DNA of 64,000 nucleotides from Tomocerus qinae (lineage: Eukaryota > Arthropoda > Collembola > Entomobryomorpha > Tomoceridae), in contig CM034547.1 in assembly GCA_020055645.1 (NCBI GenBank), positions 31,992,513 through 32,056,512 on the forward strand, written 5' to 3'. Positions 13,802-28,011 of this stretch are shown in pieces. A program made the position numbers and the translations under genes. Numbering within the stretch: position 1 is the first letter of the stretch; each line of letters opens with the position of its first letter. The notes beneath the pieces were generated by a model. That model made no database searches and was not told the origin of the DNA. It saw only the letters and a list, made by a program, of their open reading frames with translations.

Positions 13802-16800
13802 AGGGAACTGGAGGGAGTCACATTTTGTTCTCTATAATATTCTCAGTCAGCCAAAACTAGACAGCAGCAATACAGCAGTATTGAGATAATATATCGATGC
13901 GACATTTGTCCTATATCGCTCTCATAACCAGACTCCACGACCTATTCTATTGGTTTGCCATTGTCGTTAAAGCAATATCCTAGCTCCTTGTTCTTTCTCC
14001 GATAAGAACCTCCTTTTCTTATTCTCGACAAAGTATTAGTTGACTTGTTTCTACTTCACATCAGTTTTGATCCTTTCCTCCGCCATTCTACTCCAAATTT
14101 TTGTGCCGGGGCTTTTCCTCTGGATAAACACAAAATCTGTTTCAATACTCTTATTAGAACAAATATTCTTGTACATGAAGGCATAGCGTGCGTGACTATA
14201 TGTTTGTAAAGTTTGTAAATAGGCAATGTTTGTGTATTTAAAAAAGAAATTTCCTACCCAGCAAATATTAAATGGTTGCTTTTTCTCCTCACGCCTTAGA
14301 GAGTTATGTGTATTAGTAGGTTAGATCCTGTGTCTGGGAAGAGAGTTATGTAACTAAGCTAAATAAATGCAGCATTTTGTAAACAGTGGGTCTACACAGT
14401 GTATATAGCAACTCTATTGTCTACTCTACAGTTACACAAGAGCAATATAGTTGTGCAATAAATGTAACGACCCAATTCTCTGAAGTTTATTAACTTTGTC
14501 CAGCAGTTCAGGCCCGTCAATTCCCATTTCTCTAGAAGCTAAAATTGTCATGTGATGTAATATTGCTACGATTACATTGTGTATTATACAAAGGTTTTAG
14601 TAGCAACCAAGAAAAAGATTTTGTAAGGATAGTACTACCACCCCAGGAAGTTGTATATGGACTTTATAAGAGCACGTAGTATATATTATTTGGTGCATGT
14701 AGATATATCTAAATAAGAAATGCTATAATGTGTGATGTGATGCACAAAATCGTTACACATATTAGAAAACAATAACAAATACAGTAGAAGCGGGTGAAAT
14801 GTGTTTTCTTTAGTACCTATACGAGTAAATATACGTACCTATTGTAGAATGCTACATTTTAGTTAGGCAGTCAAGGCACAAAACAAACCAATGAGAAATC
14901 TATTCTATTGTGTATAAAGTACACATACAAAGCATTTGAGTTTGTAGTGTAATTCTGTATTTCCTATACCTGTCTATATTAATGCGAGCTCTCCTGTAAG
15001 TATTCAAGTAGAAAGTAACCGTATGAGTGGTTCTGACATCGAAATGAAAGAGGCAAATCGTTTGGCTCGATTGCACTTTATTGCATTGCATTGATTACAT
15101 TCTATTGCTTGCGACTGTAACTGAAACCTGACTATAGGAAGATAATCCTACAACTATAAGAATATGCACCTTTTTACATTTTATGGTACAAATATATTAG
15201 ATAACAATTTGAGTCGTTCTTTATAGGTACTTCAATGAATCTAAGCTACCTTTCAAAAAATGCGTACATTTCTTATGAAACTTTCCTCTGCGTAACCTTT
15301 TGTATTTATGTTGGTGAAAGTCTGAAACAGAATAGATTTCAATGGGTTCCTAGAAATTCAATGCAGAGCTGAGTGGATCACGTTTCAAAGTTTGAAAACA
15401 TGTTCAGGAGATATTGAACAAAACAAAGTCATTTCATGGTCAAAAACCAACTCTTTGGAAATGATTTGTGTGCCAGTTGGTTAAAATAGAAGTTATAACA
15501 CGGAGTTCTGCTTTATGAGATTCGGAACAATTTATCATTCAACAATAACATTTTTGTAGACAAAAATAGAATTTAAGTATTTTAAATCATTATAACGGTA
15601 AAATTGAAGGAATATAGCGTTTGATTATAGACAGTGCTTCTTTTTGTGATTTGCGTCAGACTCGTCAAACAGACTGCATTGTGTCTGAACTTACTTTCGT
15701 CTCTAGTAGAAAATTGAAGGGAGGCTCCTTTTCTTAACTGGGATTGTGTACGTAAATAAGTCAAGTAAGTGTAGACTTGAGTAGCAAGTCAAAGTTCAAA
15801 ATCTCCAAATACAAATATGTCCGTAGGTACATGCTGTGTACACACAAGTGTCAAATGTAACGGGCGATAGCCAAGAGAGAGGTACAAACGTGGAGGATCA
15901 TAAAAACTAGAGCAGCTAAGCAGAGAACTGAGGAGAGCAGACAAGACAGAGTAGAACTCAATTACTTTCCTATTCTACATTCTAAACAGACTCTTCAAGT
16001 TTTTACTTTGGTTGACTAGCTCCTGCCATCACGCCACGTCTATGCACTACCCTCATGTATGTTAGTGAATTTGACAAGAAGTTGAATAAAGTTTAAAAAA
16101 TCTGCAAATATCCCGGATTTACTATTTGACTTAAAACTTTTTATGGAGGTAAGAAGTTGGTGGCAAAAGTGAAGAAAGCGCCGAAAAGAAGTGAATATTC
16201 ACAGAAAAATCTACAAGACTCAAACTTCTGGTGTGACTAAGGCTTAAGACTTTTCTTGTGGGTGCACTACTGCAGCCTCCATAGGTACCCGTTACTTTCC
16301 CAGTCACCATTTTTTACCTTGTGGCACTATTTGTAGCATACTTGTGTATCTCAGATAGATACCCACTTATCTCCGCTACAGCAAGATTACCTGCATCATG
16401 CTTTGTTACATCCATGCATATAGCTATCGATATACCACTACTTACTTTTATATTCATGAAATTACATTTACTTGTTTCAACTTCTCATTTTATTGCTTAT
16501 GCATGTATCAAAGTCAATTTAGATTGCATCCTACCAGTTCCTGGAGGGTGTGTGTCAGTATGTGACTTTTCCCATGCATGAAATCTTCAAGGGATAAATG
16601 GCACTCAAAATAAAGAATCTATACAGCCCCGATTGTAAAAGTATTTTATGACATCACTACGCACTTTGACAAATCACCAATTTCTTCTGTTGTATCATTG
16701 AATTATTATTAGCAAAATTATTAACGTTGCATCTTCCTTGAGCCAAGTATGCTGGATATCCCCTTATTTGTGACACTTTAAAATAAATTGAATAGTGAAG

Positions 16801-19800
16801 CTATAATAATCATTTACATTGCAGGAGTAAAATATTTTCTAGTTTAGCTGTTGGAATTTTTTCGACTAACATGGACAATTTTGGAAAACATAGGAAGAAT
16901 CTAGCTTTCAGCAGTTATAAAATTAGTAGGGAAAAATTGTTGTGACTGGGACACTGTTATAGAGTTGGTCTCAGTCATTGACTTCGGTGTCTGTAGCCAA
17001 TACACTTCACGGTGTATATACTGAAATAAAAGATTTCCAAAGATCTTGTTCCCTACTATGAAAACGAGTGCCGATTTAACTTGTTATTTCCATTCCACTT
17101 TGTAGGAATAGAGTTTGTAGTAGCCAGTTGGTTTATAGTTGAAAGTATTTTGAGAAAGGAAAAGTTAGCAATTCCACTTCAGCGTTATATAGACACTTAA
17201 TGTGTTATTACATGCTGTTACAAAGTACCTACAAGTAGTGAAGTTTACTGCTAGTGAAGAGAATACAGTCCATGACGACTGTTTTAAGTCTATAATGCAC
17301 ATTACTATTAGTTAGATGTATATAGCTGTAAGACTTAGAGAATGTAGTACAACAATACACTACAAATACAGAGATTCACTACATAAAATGATGCAGACAG
17401 AGACAGTTGGCTGAATTGGATTGAAATGTTTTCCCGTTAGTTGTAGGAAACTGTGCCATGACAAACATAGTAGGTTGTCGTGTTTCTATCAGACTCCAAG
17501 ACATCTAATTAGGACACAGCGAACAATTCTCTCTATTTATGATCATTTAATTAAATCGGATGGATGGAACAGCCATTCAAGGACGATCTCTATTTTGGCC
17601 ACTGTCTTAATTTCTCTGTGCATTTCTTTCCCTGTCTACAATTCCATATATATACTAACTTCATTTCCACTACAAGCCTAACCCATTTGTTTTCCCACAT
17701 ATAGGCATTGCTCTACTTTAGTCAAATTCTAATCTACTGATGATACCCTGTATCTACTGTACAATTTGTGACAGGTAAAATGACACAGAATATACAAAGT
17801 TTGTTAATATTTGTCCATTTCTTTAATTGTGCAAGTTTTAAGTTCAAACCAAACTAACACTTTATTGGGACCACAGAACTTCATAAATGACTAATTTACT
17901 TTTACTCTATAAATAACTCAATAAAGTAGGTACTTGGTGCAGCGGTAAAGGTATTTGTTGGTAGCTGAGTGATCACAATAATTATAACAAGAAACAATTT
18001 GCCTACTTGCCCAATGAAGCTAAAGGGTACATAAATGCAAAGACGATATCTCCATAATTTCAATTCAAGGACGTGAAATCAGAGCATCCAATTAGATATT
18101 CACTGGAATAGATTTGTTTTTCTTCTGGTTTTCCCAATGTAAAGTATCTTTGTAGAGGATATATGAGAAACTGTATGTCAGTTTCAATAGAAATAATAAT
18201 GACATGTATTAGGTAAAATGAAGAATCCATTCGTTGACAATCAAAAGCTTTTGTTGACCTAAATAATTGAATTCTCCAAATGTTGTTACATTGAAACCGT
18301 GGCTTCTTTTATCTCTCGATTACTGTGTGGTACATTATTCGCTTGCCAAATAAACAGAGATTCTCGGATTTGCAAATTTGACTCATCAGAAGTATCGTCT
18401 GTCTGATTGTCCACTTCGCCCACGTTATGGTATCATGTACTATGGAAATAAGGCGCTAATAATGACTATATGAGGTTTGTGTTTGCATAGCTTATGGATG
18501 GGTGTAGAGTGGATCTAGAAATGATGTGATATAGGATCTAATGCTTTGTCTGTAGTTTTAGGACTAAGCTGTAGTCATTTATTTAAATAGATATTACTGT
18601 TTGAATTTGGCAAATCAAATGCCATTTCCAATGTTGACGTCCATTTCCTTGTGTAATATACTTGTACATGTATAGGATGTGTCTCTTCAAACATGCTGAA
18701 ATGACTACAGTATGTATGCAGTTACCTATTTGGTTAGTTACTTTCTCAATTCTAGAGCAGCATGTCAGCAGCTTTCTCCATTTAGTACATAGGCCTTCCT
18801 TTGCCTTACAGCTCACAAATATTGCATTAGATTACGTAGGCGCCTACTTACATTGCGAAATTCTGTATTTACATAGCGACATACAGTTGAGGACAAAAGC
18901 TTCCCGACTCCTACTAACGTATTGTACTTATGCAAACTTAACTTATACTACCTTATAGTGGAATTGAGTATGTTGCACATTAGTGCCTTAATCGTTAGGA
19001 GACTAAAGAAGCAGTAGATATGTAAATATGTGAACTAGCATAAGGAATTTGCGAATATAGCAGTTCACCTTCTGTTCTGTTGAGAATGCATTCATATTGT
19101 TCAACAGCATTTTATGCACACTGTGTACCCTTAGTATGAGTGCAAGTAAATGTCCTTTGTATACGACGTCCTATTAGGAAGGACACTTAGAATCCGTTAG
19201 TCTACTTTGCTTCTGCTGTGGCTAATTTCTCTTTCGCTCTCTCTTAACTTTGATATAAGTAATGGAATGTAATTGGTAATGGAGCTGATGGAAGAACAAA
19301 AGCGCGACGAGTTTTGGCAAAATTGGGAAAATGTAGAATCTATATACTACAAAGTCTAAGAATGGAAATGTTTTCAAGAGTGAAAGAATATAGATATAGT
19401 GCCGGTGTAGGAAATACCTACGTATGCACAGTAGGAGTGCCTAGGTAGCTATTTCTTATGTAATGTTACAACGTACCTTAGTATATAAGTCGGGACCCAC
19501 TCTTGTAATGTTGTTAGTAATTGGAGTGGAAACTTGGCCAAATAAACATTCCGCAAGGCAACACAACTGATTTCTATCCAAAAATCTAATTTAATCTACC
19601 GTAAAGAAAGTTCTTATCAGTATGTCCTAGATATGCACTATTTTTGGTATTCAAATGTCCTAATCCAAAATTTAATTTCAGAGTTAAATGGAAATTCTCA
19701 CTTGCTGACTCTGTCTGACGCATGTACCTATACAAGAAACTGCGTAGTTGTATTTCTCAGAATTTGCATTTATTAATAGACTCCACTACGCCGTAAGTCT

Positions 19801-22280
19801 AACAGTAAGTGCATAGATTAGTGATTGATTAGTAATTTATTTCCTGAAATGGGTTATTTTATATTTAATAGCAACTATCTCTCTAGCACGAGTCAACATT
19901 TACCCAACTTTGCTGACTGAACTAACAATACTTTGCTAGAGCGTAAACTAATTAATAAGAATTTAGTTAATAACCTTGAAGCGCTCTACTTTTTCCTACC
20001 AATCTTGATCTCCACTCTAAGTCTATGAAGTATTTATTCACGCAGAACACGCATTCCTACAGTTTACATTAACCCAGCGCTGAATCTTTCCTCCAATACA
20101 ATGTGAGAAAAGTGTTACAACTCACAAAGTCAAACAAACCCCAATTTACTAGCACCAGCATCGTAGTTCATTCACGTTCACACACTATTGCAAAAAGAGA
20201 CAGCTTCACTCCATACTCTCGCTATTCATTTTACCAGCTTAGTCTTCCCCTTCACCTCTGGGTAGAGAAAGAGCATGGTGAAAGTGGCACGCATGTTGCT
20301 CAGCCCACTTCTAGACGATTCTTCTTGATAGACGAATGGGAATGTCGATACCTACTTAATACCTGCGGACTTTTCCATGGTCCATAGATCGTTTGTCTTT
20401 CCGTAAATAGTTCATTTCCATCCTTTTCTCACGCCATACGCATACTGTACTTCCGTATTTATCTTATTGACATTTTCCGTGCCTTCTTATTTACAGCATT
20501 AGAACTAATGGCCTCCATCGTCAAGACATGTTTACAGGAGACCATTACTTTTCAGGTTATTGTGTCCTTTTTAGTCAAGGACTAAAATCAAATATATCCT
20601 CGCCTCGTAGTCATACTTGTAATAAATTAATATAATACTAATTCTATGAAACTATAGTAGTCTTACTGCAATAAATTAAATTTGAAATCATTACTCACAA
20701 TACCAAATAAAGCACCACGACGTTTACCAACGCAGACCAACACAAACCAATGAATAACTGACATGTGGTTAGTAGATAATTAAAATCTGTAAAATGATAT
20801 ACATATACAGAACAGTAATATTAATCACATACTAAAGGACGTATTCTCTATTATACTTCATAATAATTACTAATTACCAAAAGATTATCAGAAAGTAATT
20901 AGCTCCATGCGCACTAATTAATTTACTTTGTTCTTGAGAAGTAATTTTGTGGTTAGGAAATTCTAATTAGTGATTTCTAAAGCATTCTTTGTGCATATAT
21001 TTCAACCTGGATATTTGCACTACAGTAGATTAAGTAGATAACTAACACGGAGTATACTCAGTGTGCCCCACTAAAGTAATCCATAATTTACAGTATTTGG
21101 GAGCGTTACACTAATAACTATCTCTTGAGAACTCCTGCTAATTAACTTCAGTTTTTCCATTGCAAAGGTTTATTCACATGTGTAATAGTGTAATCTGTAA
21201 CAAAAATAATCTCTATTCGGTGTATGAAAATGAGTACAAATTATTCAATAGTACTGAATATAAAGTTTTGTTTCAAAGTTAATTCTGAATGTCAGTTTGT
21301 ATTTCTGTAGTAAGAGAAACATGTATTATAAACATTTGGTAGTTTGACACTTAGTGTATGTGTAGTTAATAAGTACGTACACAGCGGGGAGTGGAAAATG
21401 TGTGTTTGTGAGTTAGTTTGCAAAGAGTGGGTAAGTATAGGTAGTAGATGTATAGGGTAACAAGTAGTGTGGAGCATAAGACGTTGTCTTATTGGAGATA
21501 AGGATGAGAAAGTGCAATTGAAGAGAGCGTAAATGTAACTGGGAGAGTGTAACTGGGCTAGACAGTGGATTGCATTGGTTAAATGAGCAGTTGGATGGTT
21601 ATGACTTTTGGCGTAAGCCTCTCGTTCTCACTACTCGTTTTTCCTATTCCCAAGATACTAATCAAAGTTGAGGAAAAGTCTATCTCAACTCCCACATCCT
21701 TGATGGTTGGCAGGCAGAAAAGAGACCCAGTTGAGATCTAGTTCATGTGCTGCATCCGAGCCTATTCTTCTCTCACACTCCTCACCAGCCTTCCTTTGCG
21801 GTATAATGTGGTCAGGTTGGGAATTCCGAAAGTAGCAAACAATATATTATAGCTACTCTTATCGTTAGTCCACACTGTATAGGTTATTTAAGACGAATCT
21901 CCTCAAACGCTTATGTATCTATCCGTACATCCCATTCGCGATATACACATGTCCATAAGTAGCTTAACTCTATTATTTAGGACAAACCTACTCACAGCAT
22001 ACGCAACGGAAAAGTTGTAAACTATACCAAATGATCTATGTACTGACAGTCGTGTGATTGTGTCTGCACTCGTACGTTTCCCGCTTGCCCGTGGGCAAAA
22101 TAAAAAAACGAATAAAACAAAAATATGAACTGGAAGAAAGGATTTTTAGCCTTTATCGTTCGACTTTTTTAAACTTATAAATACTTGATATATACTAGAT
22201 ATACCAATTTAATGTTCAAAATTGCGTTTTACGCCATATTGCACCTAGTCAACCGATGTGTACCTCGTAATGTGCGTCTT
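13802..22280. other. Gene-poor stretch, no gene recognised
   Basis: AT-rich, with open frames of under 99 codons and no recognised motif. The words CAGTGGATTGCATTGG at about 21563 recur in inverted form at 54563-54581. Confidence 0.5.
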
Positions 22281-22336
22281 TAGGTATTATAGGTAGGTAA
22301 AAGTAGTGGTAGGTATTATATACATTAAAGTAGTGG
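22281..22336. repeat. Degenerate tandem duplication
   Basis: Two neighbouring copies of about 28 bases, both starting TAGGTATTATA and ending AAAGTAGTGG, at 22281-22309 and 22310-22336. Confidence 0.7.
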
Positions 22337-22812
22337 AGTGTCATAACATGACAAAAAGTGTCATTAAATTTGTAATGGATATCACATTGCTGCGTAGTCT
22401 TTGATTCACAACCCGTCAAATAATATATTTCCATTTCTGTATAATGTACAGCTTTCCACAGCTATAAATTTATTTCTTCGTTCGTGCCTTACTTTCTTTC
22501 CGCATCAACTCATTCAGTTCTAGAGCGGAACGTTATTTCCTTTGTCCGTACCTACCAACTCACTTCTTCACTACAAATACTACATATAGTAAGCATTTAC
22601 ATGGTATAGTATACAGTAAAGATGCGAACTTTTACCAAAAATAACCGAACTGGCTGACCCTGAAATATTTTTGAAACCCTATTTGAAAACTGAAAAATCA
22701 ATATTAAGTATACATTTTATCTACATCAAAGAAAGCATACATTAAATTAACATGAATATGGCATCTGTCAATGGTAAATATTTTATATACAGTACGGCTT
22801 GTAAAAGTACAT

Positions 22813-22993
22813 GTTGTACTTTCTCTTTTCCTATGCTTACACAGCATGAAACTTTCACCAGTACAAAATTAATTTTCTATTACTTTAAGTAATGAAAGTA
22901 CTAGTGAAAGTACTATATGAAGATAAGAATAGAGAAAGTACAGTTTGGACTGTTTCTCATGCCATACTGTAGTATACAGTGAGAAAGTACAAC
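22813..22993. repeat. Inverted repeat with clustered GAAAGTAC words
   Basis: GTTGTACTTTCTC at 22813-22825 is the exact reverse complement of 22981-22993. Between them GAAAGTAC occurs at 22894, 22906 and 22934 as well as in the right arm (22983). The 181-base unit could be a small terminal-inverted-repeat element or a cluster of binding sites. Confidence 0.6.
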
Positions 22994-25900
22994 TCGGCAT
23001 GTTCCGGTTCCCATCTCTACTATCCTGTTGAAATATAAGCGTAAGACCAATGGGGAGACTCTGCGCGTAGCATTTAGCAGTACCTACTCTATAGAGTTCC
23101 TGTACCTATAGGCCTGAGATATTCTTATCCTATTTGTTCGAGACAAGTTTAAGCGTAAACGTATTAAAATTTCCTACCGTTATGCATATGCACATTCACA
23201 AAAGTGTCCGGTTACGGTATATGAATACATAGATACACATGCCAGACTACTTTTTGTATATTATTCGGCATGTGTATTAAATGTCAGTATATGTTTATGT
23301 ATCCCGGAATATCATTAGTAGGTTGAGTGAAAGTATGTAATAGGAGTAATTCATACAATGTAAAAGGATTTGTGCAGGAAACAACCTGTGTAATACTTTG
23401 AAGTGCCTAAGTAAGTAGCCAAAATCATTATTTTCAGATTAAAGGGAACAAGGCTCTTATGCTTACTTTTCAAATGAAAATGATTCACTGCCAAAATTTT
23501 ACTCTTTTGATCTTATGCCTTCAAGTATGAATTTTGATAATAACCTATATTTCTTACTCGACATATCGTTAACTACCTACGCATTCCTAAAATTCTATCT
23601 GCATTTCCAAAACACAAAGCGTTCTGTAGAAGTAAAAACTAAGCTGTTTGATACTTTCCTGAAAATACTGTTAGCTACAATTAAATGATGACAACGAAAA
23701 TAAATCACAAAATAAGCCTGTCTTCATATTTGTAGCAAAATAAATTCCTTGATCAGTTCCGAAGAAATTTTCAAACACTAAGAATGACTCCATTGTCTGC
23801 ATTCTATGGCTTAGTATAATGGTAACTACTACTTCATGGTTATCATTATCTGTGAAAATCCTTTTGAAAGGATTTACTTGATATTTCGTATTCATTGGTA
23901 AGCTATAGAAGATTTTACTTGTAGCTTAGTCCTACTTATTGTTCATGATTTTATTTTTTAAAGTTGAAAATCAGGCCTTTGGTAATAATTGCAAGAACTA
24001 CTTATGTAAGTATGGTCTTTATTGGAACAGTAGTAAATAATATGCTTACTTCTAATTTAATTGTATTAAATATTTCAAAGTCAGACTGACTGATAGAGTA
24101 GTTGGGGAATTGCAATTGGCAAACTTGTTTTAGTGCAAATAAATGGTAGTGATTTGTAGCAGATTTGTAATTTGTAAATAATTAACTATTTAAAAGGTAA
24201 TTTAAGAAAGGTGTGACTGGTCGGTTAGCAAATGTCCTTTTTAAAGTTTAACACTGAGATGCTCAGAGTGTACCTTAGTGAATAATGCAGTGAACTATTG
24301 GAAAAGGGGATCTATCAGTGCCAGAGAATCTTTTGTGCATGTAAGTTCCTTGTAGAATTCTATCTCACCACAATGTGATTTTCTCTCGCCCTTTTAGCAT
24401 TCTATCTTTAGCTGTCGTCGGGAAGAAGAAAGTGTTGGGCAAGGCAAGACTTAATTTTCTCCATTGATGAAAGTCGTGATAGCGTGAAAGGTGATAAGTG
24501 TACACTTTGCTCGATTTCACCCTTGTCTTCCAACTTGTATTTTCTTCTTAGAGTTCCAGTTCGCTTTGAGATTGTGTGGAGAAAGTCGTAGTCTTACAAT
24601 GCAAATGTCTTGCAATTCACTTTCTTTACGTCCATCCGACCGACAGACCGCCCTCCCTTTCGTTTTCACCTCATTGCATTTTCTCTACTTTCTCAATCCC
24701 CCATCTCCAATTTCATTTATTTTATTTCTTTACGAGTGGCAAGTGGAAACTAGAAAATCTAACTCCCAACTCTCTTCCACAGTTCTAACTTTCTAGGTGG
24801 TACGATGCATTATTTTGTTTCAACCTTCCATCCAGGGACTAAAATAACTAGTATATTATAGTACTATGCACATTTAAAGTAATCCCATTCACATTTTACA
24901 GTAGTAAATACAATGCATTTGCTTTTCAACCAAGATTGGAATGCCCATACTTAATATCTGTCCTTGTACGTATATGCTGACAAGCCTATAATTACTCTAT
25001 TAATACTATTTACAACAGCACATAATGTATATTAATTTGAGTGCACTAGAAAAATGGGAGTTAATGTAGTTATAGTAAAAATGAATCACATAAATGAAGA
25101 CATTTTAGAGGATTTTAATATCAAAGTTATAGTCTTATTCAGAAAAACAGAAGCCCCGTAGAGTACATTTTATGTTTTATTCCAGAGCATTAGCTCTTTG
25201 TGACTTTCTCCCCCATTCTTTTCCCGATGGTGGTTTTCTGTGAAAGTGTCGGATTGCTCTTTAATGTGTTTCTAGTCTGCCTTTAGAGGCAGAGATGCTG
25301 AAGGGCTAGATGAATAGAACTCACACTAGAGCTGCAATGAATGCACACCCTTGCACATTATAAATAAATGCATATTGCCTTCCCATTGCATAGCCCAAGG
25401 CCTATAGGTAACTATATTACACTATATAGGCATACCACATAGCAAATCATGATGCCCAATTCATAGGTAGTTCTAAGGTGAGCAATCTTGCCTTTTATTT
25501 TACACAACTGCATTCCATTGCGTTACTTTCCCTCTACCATTATACTTAACACCGACATTACTTTCACCACCTAAACCAAACCCAAGACCCCTAAACCAAG
25601 GTTTCCTACAGAATGCCATACCTTTCATATGCTACTATCTACACAAGTCAAATCTAAAGTTAAATTCTAATGTCTGTATTATTCTATTCTGTGCAGTAAC
25701 TCATGCTGAAGACCAAACCAGAGCAGACCACAAAATGCAATGTGCACCTCTCTCTCCTCATCACATCTCTCTGTGAAGTCTGTAAAGAAGAAAGGATGTG
25801 TCGTAAGAAGAACTTGCAAGAATTATTACATTCCATACATCTGCTACCATCAAGTCATCAAAATTCAATCTGTCTATGCATATTCCCTTGTACAACCTCA

Positions 25901-27931
25901 CCAGAAATATTTCTACAGATATACATGCCCAAATGTACTATATTCCGAGATAATGTGATGTAGTTTCTATGAATTTCCATTCCTCATATTACACTGCATT
26001 AAGTCTTGCTTCTCTGAATCTAATCCCCTTTCCCTTTATATGAATAGTAGAAGTGTACTCCTAATAGTATATTCTGGTTAGTCGGCCCTGCTCTCAATAA
26101 CATAACAATAATGATAATAATGCATAAATATACAGGGATTGAGAACAGAGAAAGCAAAACAGGAACATCTCTCTTTCTGCATTAAAAGTAGTGGAGAGAA
26201 TGGAAACTGCAAAGGGAAACCTAGGGACTACTTATAATGGTCTTTCCACCACGTAAAATCAATTACCAGCAGATGTGTACTTTTCTCTGCTCTTCGACTA
26301 TGTTTTGCATTTATCCTCTTTAATTAAAAGAGAAAGCAAACGAAATAAACGGATTTCATCGTATAGTATAGTAGGACTAATATTGCATATGCGTAAAAAC
26401 TAGTTACCATTAAAATAAAATAATAGGGATTTTTGCTACATTTGTGGTATAAAGGTTTACTTTCTCACAATACTCTAGATAAAGTAGTAAATATTAACAA
26501 CAACTCAGTAATAGTGTCAGTATTGTCATCGTCATTACCATTTTGTTTCATTCAGTAAAGGTTTATAGCATATGTGGGTCTCAAGCACATATAATCAAGG
26601 AAATGCTTGCGTCATTACAGCTATTTTGGTAAATTGGGGTAAAATAACCTGTTTCATTTTACATAGGAAGCAAATTGAGAGAATCTGCTCCAGTTTATAT
26701 AGCATTAAGTATGATCGCGGAATAATATTGTATTTGTACTCTGTTACATGCGTCGAAAACAATTTATTTGATAGAGATAACAAGACTTGGTTGACGTTCC
26801 TAACGAGAGAAGTAAGGTCAATTTTAATACAGCCTCCTACTATTTCACAGAGATTTCTCCTTAAGCAAATACTAAGTGTACGGAGGGATGTGATGATAAG
26901 GGAGACTGCACTCCGATAGAATCCAACTTTTGATAAGAGAAGGTGGCAATTTCTCGCTTGGGAGTCGTACACTTCCAACAGTTTTTGATGATTTTACAGC
27001 TCCTCTAATTCAAAGGTAATAGCGCATTTTCTCGGTGACTTGACTACGTAGGAATATAGCCTCTCCTATTACCAACTCTTTTCTGACGATTCTTGTTACA
27101 CCTTTCAAATGTAATACAAAAGCATTTCTCCCTGGTTTGATCTTCCTTTCACTTTCCTTTCATCAGACACACTAATAGCAGGAGACATCAAAATCTACAG
27201 GGATATTTTTTAAAACACAACATACAACTTTCACCAAGTAAATAATTTTCTAGTAACACCGCTTGGAACTTTGCTGATTTTCCCTGCACTTTTACATTTG
27301 GATGCTAAAAGTAAGTGTAAGTTTCCTGGAAGTTCTAGGCAGGAAAAGAGAAATTATATTTACTCAGTGAAAGTGCTATGTTACCTTTCAAAAACTTACC
27401 CGCTGTATGTGTGTACTTTGTACTCTACAGAGTTGCTTCCTATTTACCTTCCCACCTTCTAGTACTATAGGTATGTTCGAGATGTGCATTATTCTTCGGG
27501 TATTTATATCTGTTACTTTAGTTGATACTCAGAAGGAGAAAGTAAATATATACTTTATGTGCATCTGCCTAATACTGCAAATAAAACTGTGTAGATTGAG
27601 ACTGTGGCGATGCAATGTGCATACGTCCACAGCTAATGTTTTCCCTCTTCTGCCGTAGTTACTCTTGCTAGTTAGGAAACCTGTTCTGGGACTAGAGGAC
27701 TACCATGTACGTAACCGTAAGAATTAATGAGGATTCCGCTACTTATCTCTCTCTCTCTCGTTTCTAATTTCGCTAGCCGTCTTCCCTTCGGTTTAAATAA
27801 ACCCGACTTCACAGATTCTTCGAGTTTACCCCGTTGAGAATTTACCGTGTCGATGGTACTTTTGCTTGGGAGAACTTACTTTACCGTTATTTCACCTCAT
27901 CAATTCATATTCATTATATCCATGTGTAAAG
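22994..27931. other. Gene-poor stretch, no gene recognised
   Basis: Contains a pair of overlapping frames on opposite strands (26572-26919 plus, 115 codons; 26595-26978 minus, 127 codons). Mutually overlapping long frames with no motif are best explained by chance lack of stops. Also C/A-rich words (CTAAACCAAACCC) near 25570 and a (TC)7 run at 27746. Confidence 0.5.
27746..27759. repeat. (TC)7 microsatellite
   Basis: Seven perfect TC units. Confidence 0.85.
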
Positions 27932-28011
27932 AGCTTGGCGGCCTCTTCATTCCAAAAGTACCACCACAACGAACTAACGACTCCATGTACTATGGCTTGG
28001 GTGTCTATGAA
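27932..28011 (+). CDS. Weak candidate internal exon, unknown product
   Basis: Eighty bases between an acceptor-like GTGTAAAG and a good donor GAA|GTGAGA, encoding LGGLFIPKVPPQRTNDSMYY then GLGVYE with GC-ending codons. No family recognised and no neighbouring exon found in the matching phase. Could be chance. Confidence 0.15.

Noticed and set aside
22140..22170. GTTCGAC followed by T6, like a tRNA B box with a Pol III stop
   Set aside because: No matching A box or cloverleaf can be drawn upstream.
26572..26978. Opposed frames of 115 and 127 codons
   Set aside because: They cover the same DNA on opposite strands with no recognisable domain; a shared chance lack of stops explains both.
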